28,796 bases of DNA, taken from the IMG/VR virus record IMGVR_UViG_3300025127_000186, positions 1 through 28,796 of that record. One strand, 5' to 3'. This DNA is from a virus. Within the stretch, counting starts at the first letter, position 1. Every line of letters begins with the position of its first letter. Positions 15,837-23,694 of the stretch are shown in pieces. Made by a program: the position numbers and the translations under genes. The notes beneath the pieces were generated by a model, which saw only the letters and a program-made list of their open reading frames with translations, was not told the origin of the DNA and did no database searches.

Positions 15837-16491
15837 GTGCTAATTGTTCTTTCTTGTTATAAATCATTTCTCCTGATTTTTTAACTCTTTCTATAGTTTT
15901 TAACTGACCCAACACATTAAATATTTCTGGCTGTGAAGAACCCGATGATAATGTCTCTGCTTTGTTTTTCATAATGTGATGGTAAGATTCTAATTGGTGT
16001 CTGTTAACATCTTGAGTATCAAACGACCCATCGTCAAACTCTTTTTTAAGTTGTGACCATAGTTTAATTTCTCTCATACGATCTCTTGCGACTAACTGCA
16101 TATTAGCTAAACCGTATCTAGCTTCATCAAGATCTATTTGATATTTTGTTAATTTGTATTCGTCTTTTTCTGTCTCAATCTTTTTCTCTAACCATTTAAC
16201 TTTAGCCTCTGATCTTCTACAATCAAATGATAAACTCATTAAGTTTTCTAAAAATACATTTTGTTCTCTAACACACTGCCAATACTTTGCAGCTTTTGTT
16301 GGATATTTCATATCTTGTAGAACAGACATTCTCATTTCTGTCTCTGTTCTAAATACTTGTTTCTTGGTCCATGTGTCTCGGAGCTCGGCTGTCATAGCCT
16401 TAAACTCTTTTACATCTTCTGGATCTAATAAATTATTTAGGCTAGGTGCCTCTTTTTCAATTAACGCATGTATATTTCTTTTCTCTGTCAT
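15811..16491 (-). CDS. Helical coiled-coil protein of unknown function
   Basis: 226 residues, almost all charged alpha helix: KVKWLEKKIETEKDEYKLTK at about 123-142 and the region 90-190 have heptad character, with two possible helical hairpins. No enzymatic motif. Similar long helical proteins occur beside 2OG oxygenases in marine myo- and podophages as far as I recall, always of unknown role. It is the first gene after the promoter-like site at 16511-16538 and has a good AGGAAA Shine-Dalgarno. Its 3' end overlaps the first oxygenase by 26 bases. Location suggests an operon leader that could act as a scaffold, substrate or assembly partner for the oxygenases. Confidence 0.8.
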   Translation of the reverse strand: MTEKRNIHALIEKEAPSLNNLLDPEDVKEFKAMTAELRDTWTKKQVFRTETEMRMSVLQDMKYPTKAAKYWQCVREQNVFLENLMSLSFDCRRSEAKVKWLEKKIETEKDEYKLTKYQIDLDEARYGLANMQLVARDRMREIKLWSQLKKEFDDGSFDTQDVNRHQLESYHHIMKNKAETLSSGSSQPEIFNVLGQLKTIERVKKSGEMIYNKKEQLAHDLGSKPE

Positions 16492-16510
16492 ATGTTTCCT
16501 TTCGTAGACT

Positions 16511-16538
16511 AATATATACTTTATTAACTAGTTGTCAA
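16511..16538 (-). promoter_or_regulatory. Sigma70-like promoter of the oxygenase operon
   Basis: Minus strand TTGACA (16538-16533), 16-base spacer, TATATT (16516-16511). It straddles the stop codon of the last kelch gene and lies in the 32-base gap before the 15811-16491 gene. Predicted start near 16504, giving a leader of about 13 bases that just includes the AGGAAA Shine-Dalgarno. The same -35 and -10 hexamers are used at 1110-1138. Confidence 0.65.
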
Positions 16539-18434
16539 TGTTGAAGCTGTAACTGCTGTTGTTTCTGCTGTTAGTTCCTCAGCATTAGCAGTATAATTAG
16601 GGTTATTATTTACAGGTGGTCCAGCTGATTGACCTGTCATGACCAAACCTGATGTTTGTCCACCATCAGACCCATGTCCTCTTCTTCCTGAACCCATGCT
16701 TGCTGTTGTTGCAGTTGCAGTTCCATCATAATTTGAACAAGTTGTTATTCCTGCTGCAGGAGGATTTACATTTCCACCTGTTATTAGTGTTGCAGTCTGT
16801 GGACCTCTAGCTCCAGCTTCTATTTCAGTTACTCCAATTACAGCGCTTCCACCTGAAGTCCAAGATGAACCATCGTATTCTTCAATAGTTGTAACTCTAG
16901 AACCATAAGGAGCTGACTGTCCACTTATTAATGTTCCTGCAGTTTGTGTTCCAGAGCATCCTCCACCATGTCTATCTGCTGATGGACTTCCACCTGCTGC
17001 CCAATTTGTTCCATCATATTCTAAAGATCCTCCTGGAAAAGCATCAGAACCTGTTGGAGGTGATTGTGATACAATACCTGCAATAAGTCCTGCAGTTTGA
17101 ACACCTGTTCCTGAACCTACTAAAACTATAGGAGCATTGGTTACACTTGTCCAAGAAGAACCATCGTATTCTTCTGTCGCGTTTAATTTTGGAGGTGTTT
17201 GTCCTCCTGTACACCACGCGGCAGTGGTTGTTCCACCACCACTTCTGTTTCTTGCTGCAGTGTTTAAATTTGGTGCAACCGTAAAACTTGTTCCATCATA
17301 TGTATCTGATTTATTACTTGTGTAAGGTCCTGATGGTGGTGGACCTGTTCTACCACCCCAAACCATTGCTGCAGTTTGTGAACCCTCAGATGTGCTTCCA
17401 ACATTTGTTCTTACTGTAGAAATGCTTCCTCCAGCTGCCCATGCTGCTGCAGTGACTGTATTAACTGAAAAATTTAATTCCTCTGTATCACTAGTAATTG
17501 AAGGGTTTTCTCCACCAAAAACTACGGCTGTATTTTGAATACCTCCAGCTCCTCCAGAACTTCTTGCAGCTGCTAGTGTTGCAGGTTGAGTAGTCCAACT
17601 TGTACCATCATAATATTCTGTTGCATTTGATTTTCCTGGTGTTGCTGTTCCACCACATATCCAAGAATTAGATTCTGTAGTTCCTCCAGATTGAGTGTAA
17701 CCAGTTCTTGCTGTGTTAATATCATTTCCCTCTGAAAAAGAAGTACCATTATATTCTTCTGAATTTGCTAATCTATTTGATCCATCAAAACCACCTGAAA
17801 TAATACCTGCAGTTTGAACTCCACCACCTGAATGTGCTCTTCTAGCAGTATTTACTGCGTTGGTAGCTGTCCAAGAAGTTCCATTATATTCTTCAGCTGT
17901 AGAAGTATTTGCTGCTGGATTTGGTGGTCTTCCATATCCACTTGCTTGCACTGCAGCTGTTTGTGTTCCAAATACTGCATGAATACCTAGTGGTCCTTGA
18001 GCTAAACTACCTCCTGATGTCCAACTTGATCCATTATATTCGTTTGTAACATCTGTGTATGCAGGACCTGGTGTTTTATTTCCTCCACAAACTAATCCTG
18101 CTGTTTCTGTTCCACATCCAACATTATGGTATATTGATAAAGGATAGTTTGTTGATGAAGTCCATCCTGTTCCATTATATTCTTCAGTTTTATTTGAAAA
18201 AGGGGGCTCATCCCCTCCAACTGCCACTGCAGCTGTTTGAGTTCCAAAACCTGCTAAACTTTTTCTAGCAGTAGCTAAAGGAGAGCTACTAGACCATGCT
18301 TGAAAAGAAACAACAGATTTTAAAACACCTGTAGATTTGTCGTACCAAACCTGTCCCTCATAACTAGATTCTAGTGTGGGGTCAGAGTCAAAATCTTTTA
18401 CTCTCTTACCATATATTTCTTCGTAAGTTGCCAT
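16524..18434 (-). CDS. Kelch-like twin beta-propeller tail fibre protein, paralogue 3
   Basis: 636 residues. An N-terminal anchor of about 45 residues (MATYEEIYGKRVKDFDSDPT, then GQVWYDKSTG) precedes twelve kelch-like units of about 45-50 residues. Each unit reads roughly (T)EEYDGTSWT..., NTAR..., GTQTA..., GG, with the Gly-Gly and Trp of kelch repeats. The unit at 317-336 (FSVNTVTAAAWAAGG) reproduces a C-terminal closing half joined to an N-terminal opening half. The protein therefore reads as two six-bladed propellers, each closed by its own terminal strand; the second closes with the last 20 residues. Variation is greatest in the loops after GG. Likely a receptor-binding fibre or appendage protein; cell-wall glycan is one plausible ligand. 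This is the most divergent of the three copies. No strong Shine-Dalgarno is seen before the ATG. Confidence 0.85.
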   Translation of the reverse strand: MATYEEIYGKRVKDFDSDPTLESSYEGQVWYDKSTGVLKSVVSFQAWSSSSPLATARKSLAGFGTQTAAVAVGGDEPPFSNKTEEYNGTGWTSSTNYPLSIYHNVGCGTETAGLVCGGNKTPGPAYTDVTNEYNGSSWTSGGSLAQGPLGIHAVFGTQTAAVQASGYGRPPNPAANTSTAEEYNGTSWTATNAVNTARRAHSGGGVQTAGIISGGFDGSNRLANSEEYNGTSFSEGNDINTARTGYTQSGGTTESNSWICGGTATPGKSNATEYYDGTSWTTQPATLAAARSSGGAGGIQNTAVVFGGENPSITSDTEELNFSVNTVTAAAWAAGGSISTVRTNVGSTSEGSQTAAMVWGGRTGPPPSGPYTSNKSDTYDGTSFTVAPNLNTAARNRSGGGTTTAAWCTGGQTPPKLNATEEYDGSSWTSVTNAPIVLVGSGTGVQTAGLIAGIVSQSPPTGSDAFPGGSLEYDGTNWAAGGSPSADRHGGGCSGTQTAGTLISGQSAPYGSRVTTIEEYDGSSWTSGGSAVIGVTEIEAGARGPQTATLITGGNVNPPAAGITTCSNYDGTATATTASMGSGRRGHGSDGGQTSGLVMTGQSAGPPVNNNPNYTANAEELTAETTAVTASTLTTS

Positions 18435-18445
18435 TTAAAATATTC

Positions 18446-18745
18446 TTATGGCAATATTACATCAACTGGTCTTGTATTCATCGGATTAGCTGGTGCTTTT
18501 TCTTCATCAGGCAAAGCATCCCACGCAGCTTGATTCGCTTGTATTTCAGCGTCAATCAAAGCTTGTGCTTCTGCTTTTGTCTGTTCACGAGCTCCTTTTT
18601 CAGCTAACCACATAGCGCCATCAACGGTGTTACCAACCATCCAGACGTTTGCAGGATAACCTCTAAGGAAGAATTTTCTTCTGTCTTCTGCAGTAAAAAA
18701 TCCTTTGCCAGTGTTTTCAGCTACTCCATATATAAAGTGTGCCAT
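18446..18745 (-). CDS. Small protein between fibre genes, possible fibre assembly protein
   Basis: 99 residues with a strong AGGAGG Shine-Dalgarno. The N-terminal half is a compact domain (YGVAENTGKGFFTAEDRRKF, then FLRGYPANVWMVGNTVDGAM). The rest is an alanine-rich helix (AEAQALIDAEIQANQAAWDA) and a Pro-rich tail ending RPVDVILP. The helix plus tail resembles C-terminal parts of small tail-fibre assembly proteins of the Tfa type, and location between two kelch fibre genes supports that. Similarity is not strong enough to name it. It interrupts an otherwise contiguous array of three paralogues and is read together with the downstream kelch gene (gap of 11 bases). Confidence 0.7.
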   Translation of the reverse strand: MAHFIYGVAENTGKGFFTAEDRRKFFLRGYPANVWMVGNTVDGAMWLAEKGAREQTKAEAQALIDAEIQANQAAWDALPDEEKAPANPMNTRPVDVILP

Positions 18746-18781
18746 AGTTTAGTCCTCCTTTTTAAGTTTGTTTATCATAGA

Positions 18782-20605
18782 TTAACTCTGAGTTAAAGTC
18801 TTAACATTAACTGATGTTGTTTCACCAGTAAATTCTTCTGTTACTGTTTGATACGCTGCGGGTGTTTCACCACCAAAAGCTAAACAAGCTGTTCCTGGTG
18901 AGGCACTTCCAACTGCAGTTCTTGCAGTTGCTAGACTTGGCCTTGTAGACCATGAGGTTCCATCATATCCTTCAGTTGCTCCTGAAAATGATTCACCTGG
19001 ATCAATTATACCTGCAAAAACTAATGCGGCTGTGGTAGTTCCTGCGCCACCTGGTCTATTTCTTCTTGCGTTCGCTAAACTTGGAGCAGATGTCCAAGAA
19101 GAGCCATTGTAAGATTCAACAATAGACTGTGTTCCAGGAGCAGGGTATGCCTGTCCAGCAGCTGCTAAACTTGCTGTTTGAGTTCCAAAACCTGCTAATC
19201 CTAATCTTGATTGAGATAATGCACCACCAGCTGTCCAATTAGTTCCGTCCCATTCCTCAGTAGCATCTAAAGATGCAAAAGGAGAAGAATCTAATTGTCC
19301 ACCAAAAACTAACGCTGCAGGTTGAGTTCCCGATCCTGCAGTTCCTTTTCTTGCAGTATTCATACTATTAACACTAGTCCAACTTGATCCATTCCAAGAT
19401 TCTGTAGTGTTTGGACTACCAAAAGCAAGAGCTGCTGTTGATATTCCTGCCCCACTTAATTGAGTTCTAGCAGTATTAAGTGAAGGAGTTGCTGTCCAGT
19501 TTGATCCATCGTATTCATAAGATGAAGAGACAGTTCCGCTGGCTGTTCCTCCAAAACCAAGGGCTGCTGTTTGTGTTCCTGCATCTCCTAAAAAACTTGT
19601 TCCTGTTGGCAGAGCACCACCACTAGCCCATGCTGCACCTGTAATGACGTTTGCTGATTTGTTATATTCTTCTGTTAAATTTCTAATTGAAGATGGACCA
19701 TACCCTCCAGCTACCATCCAAGTTGAAGATGTACCAGAGGTTGCTGGAGACACATCATATCTTGCAGTTGCTAATGTTGCTGGCGAAGTAGTCCATGAGG
19801 TTCCGTCCCATTCTTCGGTAGCATCTTTATCAGGAGATCTTCCAGCTACAATTATTGCAGATGTTTGAGTTCCTGCTGCTCCTACTCCTTGTCTTGCTGT
19901 ATTTATATTTGGACCTTCTGTCCAAGAAGTGCCATCATATTGTTCTGCTTTAGCAGAATTAGATCCTGTAGTTCCACCTGCTAATATAGTAGCAGTTTGA
20001 GTTCCTGCCGATCCACCAGTAGATCTTGCAGTGTTTAAATTATTTCCTTCTGACCAAGATGAACCATTATACTCCTCTGAGTCAGCTGAATAAGGAGGCT
20101 CAACATAACCACCAGCAACTAAAGCGGCAGTTGTTGTGCCTGATCCCATATTGTTCACGCTTCGTCTTGCTGTGTTAAGAGCAGGAATTGCAGTCCAACT
20201 TGATCCATCATAAATATATGCTTCAGCTGTGTTGGCTGTTTCATACCCACCAGCTGAAAATGCAGCTGTTTGAGTTCCTGCCGCTGCTAGAGATCTTGTA
20301 GCAGTTGGTAACGCTCCACCTGTAGCCCAACCTGATCCATTATATTCTTCGACTGCAGTTGTTCTAACATCACCTGGTCCAATATTACCACCTATACATA
20401 ATCCAGCAGTTTGAATTCCAGCTCCTCCCGCACCATATCGAGCGGTAGCTAAAGGTGAACTACTTGACCATGCTGCAAGAGCAACAACACTTTTAAAAGT
20501 ATCACTAGTTGTGTTGTACCAAACTTGACCTTCAGCAACTGATTCTGTTGGATCAGTTGTTACTGCCTGAATTGATCGTCCATGTATTCTTCTATATGTT
20601 GTCAT
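18782..20605 (-). CDS. Kelch-like twin beta-propeller tail fibre protein, paralogue 2
   Basis: 607 residues. Same plan as its two neighbours: anchor (MTTYRRIHGRSIQAVTTDPT, then EGQVWYNTTSDTFK), opening half-blade AWSSSSPLATARYG, five full units, a junction at 311-330 (EEYNKSANVITGAAWASGG) that closes one propeller and opens the next, five more units, and a closing half-blade TEEFTGETTSVNV at the C-terminus. That gives 6 + 6 blades. Blade consensus: EEYDGTSWT-x(3)-LNTAR-x(7)-GTQTAAL-x(3)-GG. It starts two bases after the stop of the upstream paralogue with only a weak GAG, so it probably depends on translational coupling. Presumed virion-surface adhesin. Kelch units are otherwise associated with protein and glycan binding. 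Confidence 0.87.
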   Translation of the reverse strand: MTTYRRIHGRSIQAVTTDPTESVAEGQVWYNTTSDTFKSVVALAAWSSSSPLATARYGAGGAGIQTAGLCIGGNIGPGDVRTTAVEEYNGSGWATGGALPTATRSLAAAGTQTAAFSAGGYETANTAEAYIYDGSSWTAIPALNTARRSVNNMGSGTTTAALVAGGYVEPPYSADSEEYNGSSWSEGNNLNTARSTGGSAGTQTATILAGGTTGSNSAKAEQYDGTSWTEGPNINTARQGVGAAGTQTSAIIVAGRSPDKDATEEWDGTSWTTSPATLATARYDVSPATSGTSSTWMVAGGYGPSSIRNLTEEYNKSANVITGAAWASGGALPTGTSFLGDAGTQTAALGFGGTASGTVSSSYEYDGSNWTATPSLNTARTQLSGAGISTAALAFGSPNTTESWNGSSWTSVNSMNTARKGTAGSGTQPAALVFGGQLDSSPFASLDATEEWDGTNWTAGGALSQSRLGLAGFGTQTASLAAAGQAYPAPGTQSIVESYNGSSWTSAPSLANARRNRPGGAGTTTAALVFAGIIDPGESFSGATEGYDGTSWSTRPSLATARTAVGSASPGTACLAFGGETPAAYQTVTEEFTGETTSVNVKTLTQS

Positions 20606-20607
20606 AA

Positions 20608-22473
20608 TTAACTCGTTGTAAAATCTGCTATATTAGCTGTTTCTGTTTCTCCTGTAAATTCTTCTGTTGCATTAGATGTAGCAGTACCTGTATATCCTCC
20701 AGCAGCCAATCCAGCTCCTTGTGTAGATGTAGTTGCATTTGCAGAACTTAATGAGTTTCTAGCTGTACTCATACTTGGTCTTGTTGACCAGTTTGTTCCA
20801 TCATACCCACTTGTTACAGCTGTTCTAGTTCCAGGTCCTAATACTCCACCAAAAAATAATCCAGATGTTAAAATACCTGCCGTTCCTCCCCAAGCCGTTG
20901 CTTGAGGTATTGCATTTACACTTGTCCAATTAGTTCCATCATATTCTTCTACAGCTGTTGAGTAACTTGGAGTAGAACCTCCTACTGTAACAGAGGCAGT
21001 TTGTGTTCCAAAATTTCTATTTCCTCTTCTACTTGTATTTAAATTATTACCGTTAGTCCAAGAAGTGCCATCATATTCTTCTGTAGAATTTTTTGGTGTG
21101 CTAGGCGGGCTAGTGGCTCCTCCACATATAAGACCTGATGTCAAAATTCCAGAACCACCATGAGATTCTCGACCAGTATTCATTGTACCTCCAGAAGTCC
21201 AAGAGGAACCATCGTATTCATAAGATGTTGATTGTGTGGCTCCTGGACTAGGACTTGCAACACCTCCAGAAGCTACATTTGCAGTCTGTGTTCCAAAAGA
21301 ACCCATTTGTGTTCTAGCTGCTGGTAAAGCTCCTCCAGATGACCAAGAAGAACCATCATACTCATTTGTTGCTGTATTAGTTGTTATAGGAGGTGAAGCA
21401 GCACTATCTCCTCCTGTTGATATAGAGGCTGTTTGAATTCCCCCACCCGTGTTATTATATACAGCTGCTGGTAAATTTCCACCAGCTGCCCATGCTGCAG
21501 CGGTTATTGTGTTTATTGATTTATTAAATTCTTCTGTTTTAGCAGAAAGACTAGGTTCATATCCGCCATAAAATACACCTGCACTTGTTGTTCCAGTTCC
21601 TCTTATACCATATCTTGCAGTGGCTAAAGTTGCAGGAGATGTAGTCCAAGAAGTACCATCCCATTGTTCTGCAGCCGAATTTGCAGTTGTTGGTGGTTGA
21701 GTAGCTCCGCCTGCAACAAATGCAGAACTTGAACTAATTCCAGATGATCCAGAATTATTTCTTCCAGTATTTAAATTTGATGTTTCACTCCAAGATGTTC
21801 CATCATAAACTTCCGTGTCTGTTGGATTATCAGTAGGTCCAGTTCTGCCTCCAAAAATAATTCCAGCTGTTTGAGGACCTGTGCCTCCCATATTTTGTCT
21901 AGCTGTATTTATACTATTACCTACAGTCCAAGAAGAACCATCGTATTCTGCTGATACATTTGTAACAGCAGGAGCTGGAGTTCTACCTCCACAAGCCAAT
22001 CCAGCTGTTTGGGTTCCCATACCAGCTACACTATGAAATGTTCCTGGATAAGCCCCACCAGATGTCCAAGAAGAACCATCATATTCTTCTGTGTTATTTT
22101 TATTTGGAAACTGACCTGCTGCAACATATGCTGCAGTTTGAGTTCCTCCACCTGCAGCACTCATTCTTGCAGTTGACATGGTTCCACCTGAAGACCAACC
22201 TGATCCATTATATTCCTCTGTAATACCCGTTACTGAAGGTGCAGCGTCTTGACCACCTGCAGCTAAAGCAGCTGTTTGTGTTCCTGCTTGTGCGGAACCA
22301 GTTTCTCCTCTAACAGTGCTTAGTGAAGAACTACTAGAAAATGCTTCAATAATACCTAAACCTCTAAGCTTACCATCAGTGGAGTTATACCACATCTGAC
22401 CTGTTTTTGGTTCACCAGGGTTAGAAGTTACTTTAGTAATCTTCTGCCCTATTAGATCTTTATAAGCAGCCAT
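20608..22473 (-). CDS. Kelch-like twin beta-propeller tail fibre protein, paralogue 1
   Basis: 621 residues. It is the first of the three paralogues to be transcribed and has a strong AAGGAG Shine-Dalgarno. Anchor 1-42 (MAAYKDLIGQKITKVTSNPG, then TGQMWYNSTDGKLRG). The opening half-blade FSSSSSLSTVRG is followed by five units, the junction EEFNKSINTITAAAWAAGG (about 315-332), five units, and the closing half TEEFTGETETANI. Loops vary in length and are rich in Pro, Thr, Ser and Gly (for example SPPSTPKN), as expected of exposed propeller loops. DNA encoding the conserved blade core is nearly identical in many units across all three genes, giving many short stretches for recombination. Predicted receptor-binding fibre. 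Confidence 0.87.
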   Translation of the reverse strand: MAAYKDLIGQKITKVTSNPGEPKTGQMWYNSTDGKLRGLGIIEAFSSSSSLSTVRGETGSAQAGTQTAALAAGGQDAAPSVTGITEEYNGSGWSSGGTMSTARMSAAGGGTQTAAYVAAGQFPNKNNTEEYDGSSWTSGGAYPGTFHSVAGMGTQTAGLACGGRTPAPAVTNVSAEYDGSSWTVGNSINTARQNMGGTGPQTAGIIFGGRTGPTDNPTDTEVYDGTSWSETSNLNTGRNNSGSSGISSSSAFVAGGATQPPTTANSAAEQWDGTSWTTSPATLATARYGIRGTGTTSAGVFYGGYEPSLSAKTEEFNKSINTITAAAWAAGGNLPAAVYNNTGGGIQTASISTGGDSAASPPITTNTATNEYDGSSWSSGGALPAARTQMGSFGTQTANVASGGVASPSPGATQSTSYEYDGSSWTSGGTMNTGRESHGGSGILTSGLICGGATSPPSTPKNSTEEYDGTSWTNGNNLNTSRRGNRNFGTQTASVTVGGSTPSYSTAVEEYDGTNWTSVNAIPQATAWGGTAGILTSGLFFGGVLGPGTRTAVTSGYDGTNWSTRPSMSTARNSLSSANATTSTQGAGLAAGGYTGTATSNATEEFTGETETANIADFTTS

Positions 22474-22481
22474 GTATCTCC

Positions 22482-23681
22482 TTAATTATTCTTTAAGAGC
22501 CAACCTTGTGTGCTATCTACATAAACTAAAGTATTCGCTGCTCTTTCTGTTGATACTGTTAAAGGATCTGTTGATCCTGCAATTTTTTCTGAACCGTTTT
22601 GATCGATTGTTAATGCGTTAGTATCAAATGTTCCTGCATAATCTATAAAGGAAACTTCATCTCCAATATTACCTGCAGGTAAATCCATTTCTATTGCACC
22701 AGCTGTTGTATTAATAAAATAACCTTCACCAGCTACTGCTGTAAATGTAGAAGTTTTTACTGCTTGCCATGATGTACCACCTGATACTTCAGCAAAAGAT
22801 AATTGACCAACACCCGTTGCACCTGAACCAGTAACACTAGCTACTTTTAAAAATCTATCTGCTGTTACATTTCCCGTTGGAAATTTTAGTGTGTAGCTCT
22901 GTCCAGAGCTATGTGGAGGTGATTGAAGTTTAATACCGTGTGAATTAGATTCACAATTAAGAACAATGGTACCTGGGTTTGTTGCACCCATAACTTCTAT
23001 TTCACCAGTTCCTTTTGGTCTTAATTTTAAATTAATATTTGAATCATCTCCAACTGCACCTATTTGAGGTCCTGAACCTGTTGCAGCATTTGTTACATCA
23101 ATATGGTTTACTGCAGAGCCAGTTGTTTCAAAAATTAATTGTTCATTTCCATTTTCATCTCTAAGACCATGAGCATCATCAAAGTCTATCATAAAAGAAT
23201 TAGTATCTAAGTTACCACCTAATTGTGGTGAAGTATCGTCAACAACATCAGCTCCTAAAGTAACCTCTGTAATATTTGGATTAGTTCCGTCATCTGCTCT
23301 TGCATAAGCAATAACTGTTTTTCCGTTTGCTATAGTAACACTAGTTCCTGTGCCAGTGTCATATTTAAATACTACGTTTTGAGAACCAGATGTTGCATTT
23401 TTTAAAATATAAAAATTTTGAACATCTAAAGGTATTGTAACATTTCTTGATCCTGTAAGAGACCCTGTAAATTCTATAACTCTGTGTGCAAGAGTTGCAC
23501 CAGTTGATCCATCACTAACAGAAAGGTCTGTATCTGCACCATCAGTTACAGCTTGTTGTGTAAAACCACCAGCTATCTGCTCAATGATTTGTAAATTAGT
23601 ATTAGTTTTTGTTCCCCATGTACCGGCATTTTCACCAGTTGCTTGAAGTTCAACACCAAGAGGCGTATATGTTGAGGCCAT
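22482..23681 (-). CDS. Tail fibre protein (marine phage type)
   Basis: 399 residues. The N-terminus MASTYTPLGVELQATGENAG, TWGTKTNTNLQIIEQ is a start that I recognise from many marine phage tail fibres. It presumably docks the fibre to the tail. The middle is repetitive beta structure (FTGSLTGSRNVTIPLDVQNF, then a GSQNVVFKYDTGTG module). The C-terminal ~90 residues (EMDLPAGNIGDEVSFIDYAG to LVYVDSTQGWLLKNN) form a beta module that also occurs in the 27767-28321 protein. AGGAG stands nine bases before the ATG. It lies directly upstream of the kelch array, so all four gene products may form one appendage system. Trimeric fibre assembly is inference. Confidence 0.85.
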   Translation of the reverse strand: MASTYTPLGVELQATGENAGTWGTKTNTNLQIIEQIAGGFTQQAVTDGADTDLSVSDGSTGATLAHRVIEFTGSLTGSRNVTIPLDVQNFYILKNATSGSQNVVFKYDTGTGTSVTIANGKTVIAYARADDGTNPNITEVTLGADVVDDTSPQLGGNLDTNSFMIDFDDAHGLRDENGNEQLIFETTGSAVNHIDVTNAATGSGPQIGAVGDDSNINLKLRPKGTGEIEVMGATNPGTIVLNCESNSHGIKLQSPPHSSGQSYTLKFPTGNVTADRFLKVASVTGSGATGVGQLSFAEVSGGTSWQAVKTSTFTAVAGEGYFINTTAGAIEMDLPAGNIGDEVSFIDYAGTFDTNALTIDQNGSEKIAGSTDPLTVSTERAANTLVYVDSTQGWLLKNN

Positions 23682-23694
23682 AAATTTTTATCTC

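Larger units (their letters stand above)
16524..22473 (-). repeat. Array of three paralogous kelch genes with about 36 blade repeats
   Basis: Each gene contains twelve units of roughly 135-150 bp. A core of about 25 bp (plus strand form beginning gtccaagaagaaccatc, coding for the reverse of YDGSSWT) recurs in many copies with one to four changes, for example at 17151, 21931, 22067, 16859 and 21200. The paralogues share start anchor, mid-junction and closing strand. Array formed by duplication; the 18446-18745 gene is inserted between copies two and three. Confidence 0.85.

Noticed and set aside
21120-21140. TTGACA on the minus strand inside kelch paralogue 1.
   Set aside because: No -10 hexamer at 15-19 bases; the only TATA-like sequence is eight bases away.
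16524-22473. Kelch array considered as a CRISPR-like or non-coding tandem repeat.
   Set aside because: Units are 135-150 bp, remain in frame over three complete genes and encode a consistent protein motif; there are no spacers.
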